64,000 nucleotides of DNA from Saprospirales bacterium (lineage in GTDB: Bacteria; Bacteroidota; Bacteroidia; Chitinophagales; Saprospiraceae), in assembly GCA_016703765.1 (NCBI GenBank), contig JADJBL010000002.1, forward strand, positions 124,001 through 188,000, written 5' to 3'. The notes beneath the pieces are model-generated. The model made no database searches and was not told the origin of the DNA. It saw nothing but the letters and a program-made list of their open reading frames with translations. Positions 1 through 7,831 of this stretch are shown piece after piece; position 1 is the first letter of the stretch, and each line of letters opens with the position of its first letter. A program made the position numbers and the translations under genes.

Positions 1-46
1 AGTAATGCATGGAGCTGAGTAGTACTAATTACCCGTACGCTTTTCA
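1..46 (+). rRNA. 23S rRNA, 3' end (partial)
   Basis: The first bases align by eye with the conserved 3' end of bacterial 23S rRNA (the GAGTAGTACTAATTACCCG stretch corresponds to E. coli GAGCTAACCGGTACTAATGAACCG). The gene enters from the left edge of the window. The exact 3' end is not certain within a few bases. It is followed by a spacer and a 5S gene on the same strand, so this is the distal end of an rRNA operon. Confidence 0.85.
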
Positions 47-117
47 GCAATCAAAATTCCTCGCCTTGGCGCTTGAGTGCCTAACTCTATAATACTATTC
101 CATTTCCAGTCGTCTTT

Positions 118-140
118 GATTTAAAGCCCCGCTTTAAATC
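118..140 (+). other. 23S-5S spacer hairpin
   Basis: A perfect 10-bp inverted repeat (GATTTAAAGC / GCTTTAAATC) with a CCC loop sits in the spacer between 23S and 5S. There is no U-run, so it is unlikely to be a terminator. A position between two rRNAs suits a processing stem, for example an RNase III target, but that role is inference. Confidence 0.5.
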
Positions 141-186
141 ATATAAAAATATTATGTGTGCCGCCCTGTGGCTGCACGTAAAGATT

Positions 187-299
<113 letters not shown>

Positions 300-314
300 T
301 TTTAAAATATAACC

Positions 315-356
315 CGCGCCCGTGTTCCTTTCAGGTTCATGGGCGCGCTTGTTTTT
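315..356 (+). terminator. rRNA operon terminator
   Basis: A 10-bp GC-rich stem (CGCGCCCGTG with its complement ending at 347, one G-U pair) has a 13-nt loop and is followed by TTGTTTTT. It lies 16 nt after 5S and ends the rRNA transcript. Confidence 0.85.
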
Positions 357-375
357 GGCCCATTCAAATCCATCC

Positions 376-846
376 ATGGAAAAGAAAAACTCCATTGCCC
401 TCCGCATCGAATTGGCCTGGCTCCTGTTTACCCTCCTTTTTTTCGGCGTCATCGCCGCCCCCATCTACCTCAAAGTCCCTTCCTTCCCGTTTTATTGGAC
501 CAACCTCCTTTTTGTCGCCGTCTTTATCACCGCAACGAGGTATATATTTTTCCTCTCCGGTACCTTCCTGGCCCGGCGCCAACTCCTTAAAATCGCCTTC
601 ATTTTCCTCACTATCCCCTTCATCTTTTTTTTGGTCAGCCAGGTCCATCTATTCCAAACCTTTCTGGACGAGCAAGGACCTCAATCCCTGGTGGGCAATT
701 TGCCACTGACGGAAGAAACCCAGATGAGCGGTTATATACAGACCGAGATGCTTTTGTTTGGAGTGGGAAGTGTGATCGCGATGGGCCTTTTTGCATTCAG
801 GATGCTACTTTCCGTGTGGCGCGTGCACAACCACAAAACTGTTTAG
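376..846 (+). CDS. Four-helix inner-membrane protein, unknown function
   Basis: A 156-residue protein with four hydrophobic segments at roughly 8-33, 40-62, 70-95 and 125-150, so probably an integral inner-membrane protein. The start is placed at the ATG at 376 (MEKKN), because the in-frame codons before it lie inside the rRNA terminator. No catalytic motif is visible. It resembles small uncharacterised membrane proteins common in Bacteroidota, but I cannot assign a role. Its last 42 bases overlap the 3' end of the convergent amidotransferase gene. Confidence 0.7.
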   Translation: MEKKNSIALRIELAWLLFTLLFFGVIAAPIYLKVPSFPFYWTNLLFVAVFITATRYIFFLSGTFLARRQLLKIAFIFLTIPFIFFLVSQVHLFQTFLDEQGPQSLVGNLPLTEETQMSGYIQTEMLLFGVGSVIAMGLFAFRMLLSVWRVHNHKTV

Positions 847-1413
847 CCAGTTTTGAAGGAGATCAAGCCCGTTTTCGGTGAGAATGGATTCGGGATGGAA
901 TTGAATGCCCGTAAGCGGAAGCTCCCGGTGGCATAAGGCCATAACCTCACCCGCATCGGTCCGGGCAATGCATTCCAACTCCTCCGGGAGATTTTCCAAA
1001 AGAAGGGAGTGGTATCGCATGACGGCAAAGCGCTCGGGAAGACCCGCAAAAAGCCGGTGGTCATTGTGCCGGATCATAGAGGTTTTACCATGCACAGGCA
1101 CGGGCGCCTTGACCAGCGAAGCGCCGAAAAACGAGCCGATCGCCTGATGGCCAAGACAGACGCCGAGCATGGGAATGGAGCTGTAGAATGCCTCGACGCA
1201 GGCCATTAATAGCCCGGCATCCTGCGGCCTTTGAGGCCCGGGAGATAGTACGAGCCCATCGAATTCCCCCTTTTCAAGCCGGGAAAAATCGATCCGGTCG
1301 TTGCGAACCACCTCGCAACTCGCGCCGAGCCGGAGAAAATAGTCCCAGAGATTGTAGGTAAAGGAATCGAAGTTATCGATTAGAAGTAGGCTCGGACGAG
1401 GGGGGAGGTTCAT
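805..1413 (-). CDS. trpG/pabA: Anthranilate/aminodeoxychorismate synthase glutamine amidotransferase
   Basis: A class I glutamine amidotransferase that releases ammonia from glutamine for a chorismate-using partner, giving anthranilate (tryptophan) or 4-amino-4-deoxychorismate (folate). The triad is visible: the nucleophile Cys86 in GVCLGHQ and His173/Glu175 in FHPES. The N-terminal LLIDNFDSFTYNL motif is typical of TrpG/PabA. No trpE or pabB gene is in the window and the two roles cannot be separated by sequence, so it may be shared. The start at 1413 is preferred; a methionine at 1431 is also in frame. The gene starts inside the 3' end of cvpA (41-nt overlap), which suggests translational coupling. 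Confidence 0.9.
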   Translation of the reverse strand: MNLPPRPSLLLIDNFDSFTYNLWDYFLRLGASCEVVRNDRIDFSRLEKGEFDGLVLSPGPQRPQDAGLLMACVEAFYSSIPMLGVCLGHQAIGSFFGASLVKAPVPVHGKTSMIRHNDHRLFAGLPERFAVMRYHSLLLENLPEELECIARTDAGEVMALCHRELPLTGIQFHPESILTENGLDLLQNWLNSFVVVHAPHGK

Positions 1414-1990
1414 CATCTTCGTTGATGTCAAAAATGTTGGGATCGCTCTCCTCCTGCTCGACGCTCATTTCCTTGATCCGGTCCATTGCTTTGACCGAGC
1501 CGGTCCAGAAATCCTTGACGGCGGGTTGAATAAATTGATATACTTTTCCGGCCTGTTCGGGGAAAACTTCGAGGTATTCGTAGGTGACGGAACCATCCTT
1601 AGAGTTGTCGAGGACCCCGGAGATATCCGCAAACCAAAGAATGAGGCTGTATAGAAACACCATGACGGCCGCCAGGAGCATACCCCCTGCAAATTGATTG
1701 ACGACGTTGACGTTGGCAGTCCTGAGCACCCCTTCCGCCCCGCGCGCAAGAGTCCGGATGATCAGCATGGTCGCGACGAAGGAGAGGAGAAACCCGGCGA
1801 GGAACATGAGCGGATTATCGCTCCCGAACGCGGTTTCGAGAAATTTGGTGGCCGCCGGCGCGAATTTGAATGCGCCGACAAATCCCAGGAAGATGGACAA
1901 TACATTGAAGATCGTACGGATAATCCCCTTTGTAAATCCAATATAGAATCCATAAATTGCAGCAATGACAAAAATAATGTCGATTACCAT
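1373..1990 (-). CDS. CvpA family membrane protein
   Basis: A 205-residue protein with four predicted helices (about 3-22, 27-46, 62-82, 100-122) and a charged, proline-rich cytoplasmic tail. The opening (DIIFVIAAIYGFYIGFTKG) and spacing of helices match the CvpA/colicin V production family. The biochemical role of this family is poorly defined in Bacteroidota; it is linked to envelope homeostasis elsewhere. The gene is upstream of and overlaps the amidotransferase gene, so the two are probably one transcript. Confidence 0.85.
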   Translation of the reverse strand: MVIDIIFVIAAIYGFYIGFTKGIIRTIFNVLSIFLGFVGAFKFAPAATKFLETAFGSDNPLMFLAGFLLSFVATMLIIRTLARGAEGVLRTANVNVVNQFAGGMLLAAVMVFLYSLILWFADISGVLDNSKDGSVTYEYLEVFPEQAGKVYQFIQPAVKDFWTGSVKAMDRIKEMSVEQEESDPNIFDINEDDEPPPSSEPTSNR

Positions 1991-2127
1991 GCTCCGAAAT
2001 TGGCTTTTTTATTGAAACTTTATCTCAGAATCCACGCAATGTAGTGCAATAACCCCTTATAGCACAAGGTATTTTGCTTAAATGGCCTAAAATTTCGATA
2101 AAAACACCCGATTCACTCCCCCTGATA

Positions 2128-2135
2128 TATCTTTG
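2128..2135 (+). promoter_or_regulatory. Promoter -7 box candidate (TATCTTTG)
   Basis: Exact match to the Bacteroidota sigma-A -7 consensus TAnnTTTG, 82 nt before the start of the secreted protein at 2218. No convincing -33 TTG lies at the expected distance. It sits in the 227-nt divergent gap after cvpA; nothing else is recognisable in that gap. Confidence 0.45.
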
Positions 2136-2217
2136 AAAGGCCCCAATCCGTTCTATCGACTCCTAAGCTCCGAACCCATCCTTTATAACCATTAACCATT
2201 TACAAAAGATTTTTTAC

Positions 2218-2736
2218 ATGGAAAAAAGTCACATTCGTTTTGCGAGCACCCTGCTCTTGTGCTGGGGTCTTGCAGTAGGTTCGCTATTTGCCCAACCCTC
2301 AAAAGGGCGTTTACAGGAAATTCCCCCCGTGTTCGTGATTGGAGAATTCGAACAGGAATACGAAGCCCTCATGGGCAATTACTCGAAGTCCTTGCTGGAC
2401 GTTTGCGGGAATGACATGAGCCTCGCCTTCGACCTGTGGATCGGCCTGATCGAAGAAATGGAAGCCTACTCCAAGCAAACAGGCTTCGAACTGAACGGGA
2501 TCAAGGCCTGGTTTCACGTGTTCTTCGAAAAGGACGGCACCATTTCCAGAATCGGATTTTATCTCAAGCCGACCTCCCGTAATGTGGATACCGCTTCGCT
2601 GGTCAGCTTTCTGGCCGAATTTGTGGCCCAATACAAATTTCCCTTTACCTCGCTGGAAACCTACTCCAACTACACCAGCGTGAGTTTCCCCACCATATAC
2701 AACCGGCCTCTCCCGGGTGATCACAATGGAGGCTAG
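2218..2736 (+). CDS. Secreted hypothetical protein
   Basis: A 172-residue protein with a Sec signal peptide (hydrophobic core about 10-24, ending SLFAQ). The mature part has no motif I recognise; it reads as a small mixed alpha/beta domain ending in an aromatic, Asn/Pro-rich tail. There is no lipobox Cys and no T9SS sorting domain. It stands alone between the cvpA promoter gap and ribA, with its own candidate promoter and a terminator that starts inside its stop codon. Confidence 0.7.
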   Translation: MEKSHIRFASTLLLCWGLAVGSLFAQPSKGRLQEIPPVFVIGEFEQEYEALMGNYSKSLLDVCGNDMSLAFDLWIGLIEEMEAYSKQTGFELNGIKAWFHVFFEKDGTISRIGFYLKPTSRNVDTASLVSFLAEFVAQYKFPFTSLETYSNYTSVSFPTIYNRPLPGDHNGG

Positions 2737-2757
2737 CGGGTTTTTAACCCGCTTTGT
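2735..2757 (+). terminator. Short hairpin at stop codon
   Basis: An 8-bp stem AGCGGGTT/AACCCGCT with a TTT loop starts within the TAG stop of the upstream gene and is followed by TTG. The U-run is weak, so termination efficiency is uncertain. Confidence 0.55.
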
Positions 2758-2877
2758 CAAAACATTCCCATCCTTCAGGGGGTTTTAGTACACTGGCAAA
2801 CCTGGATCGAAACATCCGCCACTGCAAACCGCAGATGTTTCGGCCCGGGTTTGTGCAGTTTGAGCATTTCAATTCTG

Positions 2878-2885
2878 TACTTTTG
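2878..2885 (+). promoter_or_regulatory. ribA promoter -7 box (TACTTTTG), leaderless spacing
   Basis: Perfect TAnnTTTG match ending 4 nt before the ribA ATG. In this class of promoters transcription starts a few bases after the box, so the mRNA should begin at or very near the start codon. No FMN riboswitch is visible, as there is no room for a leader. Confidence 0.6.
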
Positions 2886-2889
2886 AGGT

Positions 2890-3468
2890 ATGAAACGGCA
2901 AGCTGAAGCTATTATCCCCACTCCCTGGGGAGACTTTTCCATGATCGCCTTTTCCGATAAACCGGATGATTCGATGCCGCACCTGGCTTTGGTGCACGAA
3001 CACATGGACCGCTCAAAACCGGTCCTGGTGCGTATCCATTCAGAATGCCTGACCGGAGATCTGTTCGGATCCCTGCGCTGCGATTGCGGCGAGCAGTTGA
3101 TCCGATCGATGGAACTGGCCGCAGAGCATCGGGGAGCAGTGGTCTATTTGCGCCAGGAGGGAAGGGGCATCGGCCTCATCAACAAACTCAAGGCCTATAC
3201 CCTCCAGGACCAGGGCATGAACACCCTGACCGCCAACGAGCATCTCGGATTGGAGATCGACGGAAGACATTACGACCAGGCGATCGAAATCATGATGGAA
3301 CTCGGCATTACCGCCGTGCATCTGTTGACCAATAACCCGGCCAAACTGGAGGCCGTGGCCCGCTCGCCCATCCGGGTGGTGAGCAGGGTCCCGATCATCA
3401 TTCAACCCACGAAAGAAAACTGGAAGTATTTAAAGGCCAAACAGGAGCTGATGGGACACTTTTTGTAG
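2890..3468 (+). CDS. ribA: GTP cyclohydrolase II
   Basis: Converts GTP to 2,5-diamino-6-ribosylamino-4(3H)-pyrimidinone 5'-phosphate plus formate and pyrophosphate, the first step of riboflavin synthesis. Zinc ligands Cys53, Cys64 and Cys66 are present in HSECLTGDLFGSLRCDCG. The catalytic QEGRGIGL loop (about 89-96) and the LLTNNPAK segment near 147 are intact. At 192 residues it is a stand-alone enzyme, not fused to DHBP synthase as in many Gram-positives. The other riboflavin genes are not in the window. It ends at a perfect 32-bp palindrome. Confidence 0.96.
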   Translation: MKRQAEAIIPTPWGDFSMIAFSDKPDDSMPHLALVHEHMDRSKPVLVRIHSECLTGDLFGSLRCDCGEQLIRSMELAAEHRGAVVYLRQEGRGIGLINKLKAYTLQDQGMNTLTANEHLGLEIDGRHYDQAIEIMMELGITAVHLLTNNPAKLEAVARSPIRVVSRVPIIIQPTKENWKYLKAKQELMGHFL

Positions 3469-3532
3469 TTATTGAGTATATAAGTTAATGAGTTATTGGA
3501 CAATAACTCATTAACTTATATACTCAATAACT
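3467..3532. repeat. Perfect 32-bp inverted repeat filling a convergent gap (R1)
   Basis: Arms 3467-3498 and 3501-3532 are perfectly complementary with only a GA spacer. The arm is itself built from the related words GTTATTGAG and GTTAATGAG. It occupies the whole gap between the stop codon of ribA and that of the convergent small membrane gene. It has no classical U-tract but could terminate both transcripts. It shares the word AGTTATTGAG with the array at 12284. Confidence 0.9.
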
Positions 3533-3736
3533 CTATTTCGCTTCGGGCATTTTGCAAATCTCCCCTTCTTTGCGGCCACAAACGGAACATTCGCCGATCT
3601 CGTTCTTCAGCATCGGGTTGTTGGAGGAGCAGGTGCCCCGGAATTCATTTCCCGTGATGATATGGCGAATATTGATGAGCACGAAAGACACACCGAACAC
3701 CACAAAGATGATCAACAGAATATACAGGAATTCCAT
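3533..3736 (-). CDS. Small single-pass membrane protein with four-Cys tail (NqrM-like)
   Basis: A 67-residue protein: one N-terminal helix (about 3-25) and a short soluble tail with Cys36, Cys50, Cys53 and Cys61 (pattern C-x13-C-x2-C-x7-C). The start is placed at the ATG at 3736 because the helix begins there; an upstream in-frame ATG at 3784 would add a charged stretch. The architecture resembles NqrM, a metal-delivery factor for Na+-NQR maturation, and unnamed Bacteroidota proteins with the same CSSNNP and CGxCG-like motifs. Metal binding is inferred. No nqr genes are nearby. Confidence 0.7.
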   Translation of the reverse strand: MEFLYILLIIFVVFGVSFVLINIRHIITGNEFRGTCSSNNPMLKNEIGECSVCGRKEGEICKMPEAK

Positions 3737-3806
3737 ATCGCAGTTTTTTACCGGCTCCCGGTTAATAATTGTATGGAAATACAACGTGGAGTCGGCTATA
3801 TTAGTT

Positions 3807-3814
3807 TAATTTTG
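3807..3814 (+). promoter_or_regulatory. mazG promoter -7 box (TAATTTTG)
   Basis: Exact TAnnTTTG match 32 nt before the mazG ATG, in the divergent gap between mazG and the small membrane gene. No clear -33 TTG was found. Confidence 0.5.
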
Positions 3815-3846
3815 CAAACCTTCAGACCAGGCAAAAGTAGCACAAA

Positions 3847-4635
3847 ATGACCGAAAGAAACGGCCGTTTGAACGAAAAGCTCGAAGCGTTTTCCCGCTTG
3901 CTCCGCATCATGGACGAGCTGCGCGAGCAGTGCCCCTGGGACCGCAAGCAAACCTTTGAATCGCTGCGAAACCTGACCATTGAAGAAACGTACGAACTGG
4001 CCGATGCCATCCTGGACCAAAACCCGGAAGATATCAAGGAGGAAGTGGGCGACCTGATGCTCCACATGGTCTTTTATGCCAAAATAGCCGAAGAAAAGGG
4101 CGCTTTTGACATAGCCGACGCACTCGACAGTATCTGCGATAAACTGGTCAAGCGGCATCCGCATATTTACGGAGATGTAATAGTGAATGGGGAAGAGGAT
4201 GTGAAAAGAAACTGGGAGCAGCTGAAACTCAGCGAGGGGAAACAATCCGTGCTGCAAGGGGTCCCGAAATCTCTGCCCGCCATGGTGAAAGCATACCGGA
4301 TGCAGGAAAAAACGGCTCAGGTGGGCTTCGAATGGGAACACCCCGAGCAGGTCTGGGAAAAAGTGGAGGAAGAAATCGGCGAATTCCGGCAGGTACTTCG
4401 CGAAGGCCACGACCAGGCGCGGCGGGAGGAAGAGTTCGGAGATGTATTGTTTTCCCTGGTCAACTACGCCCGCTTCATGCAGATCGATCCCGAAACTGCG
4501 CTCGAAAGGGTGAACATCAAGTTTAAGAAACGTTTTGAATTCATAGAGGCCAACGCCCCAAAGAACCTTCGCGAAATGAGCCTTCAGGAAATGGATGCGC
4601 TATGGGATGAGGCCAAACGATTGGAAAGGAAGTAA
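3847..4635 (+). CDS. mazG: Nucleoside triphosphate pyrophosphohydrolase MazG
   Basis: House-cleaning enzyme that hydrolyses (d)NTPs to NMP and pyrophosphate. Two tandem MazG domains are visible. The first has the EEtyEl...EEvGDlm metal-binding pattern at about residues 42-75. The second has EEEIGEF (about 177) and EEFGDVLFSLVNYARF (about 197). The length of 262 residues equals that of the two-domain E. coli protein. It is followed after 51 nt by the bifunctional nuclease gene in the same direction. Confidence 0.95.
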   Translation: MTERNGRLNEKLEAFSRLLRIMDELREQCPWDRKQTFESLRNLTIEETYELADAILDQNPEDIKEEVGDLMLHMVFYAKIAEEKGAFDIADALDSICDKLVKRHPHIYGDVIVNGEEDVKRNWEQLKLSEGKQSVLQGVPKSLPAMVKAYRMQEKTAQVGFEWEHPEQVWEKVEEEIGEFRQVLREGHDQARREEEFGDVLFSLVNYARFMQIDPETALERVNIKFKKRFEFIEANAPKNLREMSLQEMDALWDEAKRLERK

Positions 4636-4686
4636 GAAATGCGTATCTTAATTGCTCCGCGGCCGGATTTTTAACCTAAACAGGCA

Positions 4687-5280
4687 ATGAAAAAGATCGA
4701 GTTAGATATTGTCGCTTTATCGCACAGCGTAACCCAATCACACAATTATGCAGTGGTTCTGGGCGAACACAACGGGGCCCGCAGACTGCCTATCGTCATC
4801 GGTGGGTTTGAAGCCCAGGCTATCGCCGTAGCCATGGAACGCATGACCCCCAACCGGCCGCTTACCCACGACCTGTTCAAAAACGCCCTGGAAATTTTCA
4901 GAATAGACCTCAAGGAGGTCCTCATCAATAACCTGCTCGACGGGATTTTCTACGCCCGGCTCATCTGCGAAAAGGACGGGGAGACCATCGAAATCGACTC
5001 CCGCACCTCCGACGCACTTGCCATGGCCGTCCGCTTTAACTGCCCCATCTTCACCTATGAGTTCATCCTCGAAGCCGCCGGCGTCGTGCTGGAGGAAGCC
5101 GAGGAGAGCACCGCTCCCGCCGTGCGAAAAACCGGCGGCCGCAAAGCAAAGTCCTCCTCCCTCACCTCTTTTTCCATTGACGAGCTGACCAAGATGCTCG
5201 ACGAAGCCCTGGGGAAGGAAGATTACGAGCAGGCAGCCCGTATCCGCGACGAGATCAAGCGCCGAAAGGGCGGGGGTTAA
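4687..5280 (+). CDS. Bifunctional nuclease family protein with UVR motif
   Basis: Residues 1-135 form a BFN (DUF151) domain: the LPIVIGGFEAQAIAVAMER segment and the ...SRTSDALAMAVR motif are characteristic. Residues about 160-195 form a UVR motif (DELTKMLDEALGKEDYEQAA), the helical hairpin found in UvrB/UvrC and McsA. The fusion is widespread in Bacteroidota. BFN proteins elsewhere show DNase/RNase activity; a role in nucleic-acid metabolism is likely but untested here. Its stop codon overlaps by 4 nt the stop of the convergent threonine aldolase. Confidence 0.88.
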   Translation: MKKIELDIVALSHSVTQSHNYAVVLGEHNGARRLPIVIGGFEAQAIAVAMERMTPNRPLTHDLFKNALEIFRIDLKEVLINNLLDGIFYARLICEKDGETIEIDSRTSDALAMAVRFNCPIFTYEFILEAAGVVLEEAEESTAPAVRKTGGRKAKSSSLTSFSIDELTKMLDEALGKEDYEQAARIRDEIKRRKGGG

Positions 5281-6293
5281 TACATACGGGGCAGGGTTTC
5301 GAGCACCGTTTCCAACATGTCATCCGAAAAATCCAGATGGGTCACCATCCTCACGGTATGCGTACCGAACGACGAAGCTTTGATGCCGTGTCCGGCCAGA
5401 TCTTCCAAAAACTTCCCTGCCGTCAGGGAGGGGATCAGGTCGAAGATCAAAATATTGGTCGAAACAGGCCTCAACCGGGCCACGAAGGGCAAAGACTCCA
5501 GCATGGAGGCGAGTTTTCTGGCCCTCAAATGGTCTTCTTTTAGCCGGGCTACGTGATGGTCCAACGCGAATATCCCGGCTGCAGCCAGGTACCCGGCCTG
5601 CCTCATCCCTCCTCCCATCACCTTTCTGACCCGCCGCGCCGCGCGGATAAAATCCCGGTCTCCCACCAGCAGGGAGCCAATGGGGGCGCCCAATCCTTTC
5701 GAAAGACAAATGGATATGCTGTCGAAAACCGGCCCGATCTCCAACGTCGTGCCGCCCGATTCGGCCAGCGCGTTGAATAGGCGGGCGCCGTCCAGATGGA
5801 GTTTCAGGCCCCGCCGGGTACAGACCTCTTTAATGGCCTTCATATCTTCCAGTTGATAATAGCTTCCCCCGGCCCGGTTGCAGGTGTTTTCCAAGACCAC
5901 CAGGCTGCTTTTCGGAAGCCAGTCGAAAGTGGGCCGGATGGCCGCCTCCACCTGGGCTGCCCATAATCTTCCCTGATCCCCCTCGAGCAATTGAATGGCG
6001 ATGCCCGAATGAAAGGCATAGCCCCCCACCTCGTATTGATAAATATGGGAATGCTGGTCGCAGATCACCTCGTCCAAGGGTTGGGTATGCACCTTGAGGG
6101 CAATCTGGTTGGTCATGGTCCCCGAGGGACAAAAGAGGGCGGCCGCTTTTCCAAACATCGCGGCGGCCTTGGCTTCCAGGGCGTTCACGGTGGGGTCTTC
6201 GCCGAAAACATCGTCGCCCACTTCGGCCCGCATCATAGCTTCGAGCATGGCGGGAGTCGGCCTGGTGACCGTATCGCTGATCAGGTTGATCAT
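5277..6293 (-). CDS. ltaE: Low-specificity L-threonine aldolase
   Basis: PLP enzyme that cleaves L-threonine/allo-threonine to glycine and acetaldehyde. The fold-type I signature is intact: the Schiff-base Lys199 in LSKGLGAPIGS, Asp168 in HLDGAR contacting the PLP ring nitrogen, and the DVFGEDPTVN N-terminal motif. At 338 residues it matches the family. It is a single gene divergent from a lipoprotein gene (93-nt gap). Confidence 0.93.
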   Translation of the reverse strand: MINLISDTVTRPTPAMLEAMMRAEVGDDVFGEDPTVNALEAKAAAMFGKAAALFCPSGTMTNQIALKVHTQPLDEVICDQHSHIYQYEVGGYAFHSGIAIQLLEGDQGRLWAAQVEAAIRPTFDWLPKSSLVVLENTCNRAGGSYYQLEDMKAIKEVCTRRGLKLHLDGARLFNALAESGGTTLEIGPVFDSISICLSKGLGAPIGSLLVGDRDFIRAARRVRKVMGGGMRQAGYLAAAGIFALDHHVARLKEDHLRARKLASMLESLPFVARLRPVSTNILIFDLIPSLTAGKFLEDLAGHGIKASSFGTHTVRMVTHLDFSDDMLETVLETLPRMY

Positions 6294-6386
6294 GGTATAT
6301 CGATTAAAAAGTTTAGAAAAGAAGAGCCGGAGGGCTTAATATTGTGGCCTGTAACCAATCACTCTGGAAAATTAGAACTTGTAGTT

Positions 6387-6935
6387 ATGATTCAGAAATT
6401 TTTCTTGCCGCTTTTCCTTTTCCTGTCCGCCTGGAGTTGCAATCAGCCTGCGGGAGAGGTGGGTTCCGACAGCCCAAAGACAAAAGACCCGGTCGAACAG
6501 TTGAAAGAAAAAGCCGTAGCGGAAGGCGATATCTACGGCAGGCTGCAGGCCTCGGTCGCCGTGCTTCAGGAGGAGTTTACCCGCTCTGAAAGCTCCATGC
6601 CCGGCTTGAAGCAGGTGAAGGTCGCTATCGATGCGAATTGCATCCTGTCTATTTCCAACAAGGCATTCGGAAACGAGGAAACCCGCGTGAGCCTCAGAGA
6701 CCTGGATCCCAACGGGTTTGGCCTGCTTCCCGATCTGAACGAGGGCGATTTTCCCGGCCTGAGCATCCGGACGCTGGGAGGGAAAGAAGGGGTGGAGCTG
6801 TGGAAGGACGGGACCCGTGTCCACCAGAAAACCGAATTGGCCATTCACCTGGCCAACCGGGAGGCGATCGGCCGGATAACGCCTTATATGCTGCAAGCGA
6901 TCAATATTTGCCAGGGAGTGCAATACCCGGATTGA
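6387..6935 (+). CDS. Lipoprotein, unknown function
   Basis: A 182-residue protein whose signal peptide ends in the lipobox SAWSC (Cys18), so it should be lipid-anchored. The start at 6387 is chosen because the signal peptide begins there; the longer open frame upstream is antisense to the aldolase gene. The mature part has a short helical stretch, then a beta-rich region; no motif is recognised. A TAATATTG box (6337-6344, one mismatch to TAnnTTTG) lies upstream. Possibly a stand-alone gene. Confidence 0.75.
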   Translation: MIQKFFLPLFLFLSAWSCNQPAGEVGSDSPKTKDPVEQLKEKAVAEGDIYGRLQASVAVLQEEFTRSESSMPGLKQVKVAIDANCILSISNKAFGNEETRVSLRDLDPNGFGLLPDLNEGDFPGLSIRTLGGKEGVELWKDGTRVHQKTELAIHLANREAIGRITPYMLQAINICQGVQYPD

Positions 6936-7026
6936 AAAAATTCAGGTGACGGTAAAAAAAATGTGTTATTTTTTCGGGCAAAATGATAAAGGCTGTTACA
7001 TAAGCTAAACAATATCACCGCACTAA

Positions 7027-7761
7027 ATGACGGAGTTCAACAACTTCTTTAAATCGGCTTTTTCCGTAGATAACGTGATTTTCGGCTTTGATGAAGGCGA
7101 TCTGAAGGTATTGCTCATCAGCCGCGGAGCGGAGCCGTTCAAGGGAATGTGGGCGCTGCCCGGCGACCTGGTCTATCCTAATGAGGACCTGGATTCCGCT
7201 GCGGGCAGGGTTTTGGAAGAATTGACGGGTCTGAGGGAGGTCTATCTCGAACAGGTAAATGCCTTCGGGGCCGTCAACCGGCATCCGCTCGGCCGCGTCA
7301 TCACCGTCGCTTATTACAGCCTGGTCAAGATCTCCAATTATACCGTAACCCCCGCCTCCTTCGCCCAACAGGCAAAGTGGCATTCCCTCTCGGATGTGAA
7401 CACCCTGGCTTTCGACCACAACGAAATATTGGACGCCTGCTATCAACGCCTCAAACAAAGGGTCCGCACCCGTCCGGTGGGTTTTGAGCTCCTGCCTCCC
7501 AAATTCACACTTACCGAATTGCAGCATTTGTACGAAGCCATCCTGGAGACCGACCTCGACAAACGAAATTTCCGCAAGAAAACATTATCCATGAATCTTC
7601 TCGTCGACCTGGACGAAACCCAGGAAGGCGTGGCCCACCGTCCGGCCAAATTGTACCAGTTTGCGCAAGAACGCTACGAGAAACTCGTTCGGGAAGGATT
7701 TTCCTTTGAATTGAAGGAGTCCAAGCGAAAGCCCTCTTCTCCTCCTTTATTGCCGGCATGA
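7027..7761 (+). CDS. NrtR-like transcriptional regulator with degenerate Nudix domain
   Basis: Residues 10-145 form a Nudix fold and residues about 150-230 a winged-helix-like region (FTLTELQHLYEAIL...RNFRKKTLSM), the architecture of NrtR/Nudix-related regulators. The Nudix box (46-68) is degenerate: the box Gly is Asp47, and two of the catalytic glutamates are replaced (Val62, Leu66) while Glu53, Arg61, Glu65 and Gly68 remain. Hydrolysis is therefore unlikely and effector sensing (ADP-ribose or a sugar metabolite) more likely; this is inference. NrtR relatives regulate NAD or pentose/arabinose genes, none of which is adjacent. Confidence 0.85.
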   Translation: MTEFNNFFKSAFSVDNVIFGFDEGDLKVLLISRGAEPFKGMWALPGDLVYPNEDLDSAAGRVLEELTGLREVYLEQVNAFGAVNRHPLGRVITVAYYSLVKISNYTVTPASFAQQAKWHSLSDVNTLAFDHNEILDACYQRLKQRVRTRPVGFELLPPKFTLTELQHLYEAILETDLDKRNFRKKTLSMNLLVDLDETQEGVAHRPAKLYQFAQERYEKLVREGFSFELKESKRKPSSPPLLPA

Positions 7762-7772
7762 ACAAAGTATAA

Positions 7773-7826
7773 AAAGAGCAATACGGGCGCCGCAGGCGCC
7801 CGTATTGCTCTTTAATAATTTTTTTT
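7773..7826. terminator. Bidirectional intrinsic terminator
   Basis: A perfect 19-bp stem (7773-7791 with 7795-7813) with a GCA loop, flanked by an A-run on the left and AATAATTTTTTTT on the right, lies between two convergent genes. It should stop transcription from both sides. Confidence 0.93.
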
Positions 7827-7831
7827 GGGGA

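Noticed and set aside
905..1147. Plus-strand open frames inside the amidotransferase and cvpA region
   Set aside because: Shadows of the minus-strand genes.
2737..2889. FMN riboswitch before ribA
   Set aside because: No FMN-element sequence is visible and the promoter box leaves no room for a leader.
5991..6386. Upstream extension of the lipoprotein at 6387
   Set aside because: It is antisense to the threonine aldolase and would bury the signal peptide inside the protein.
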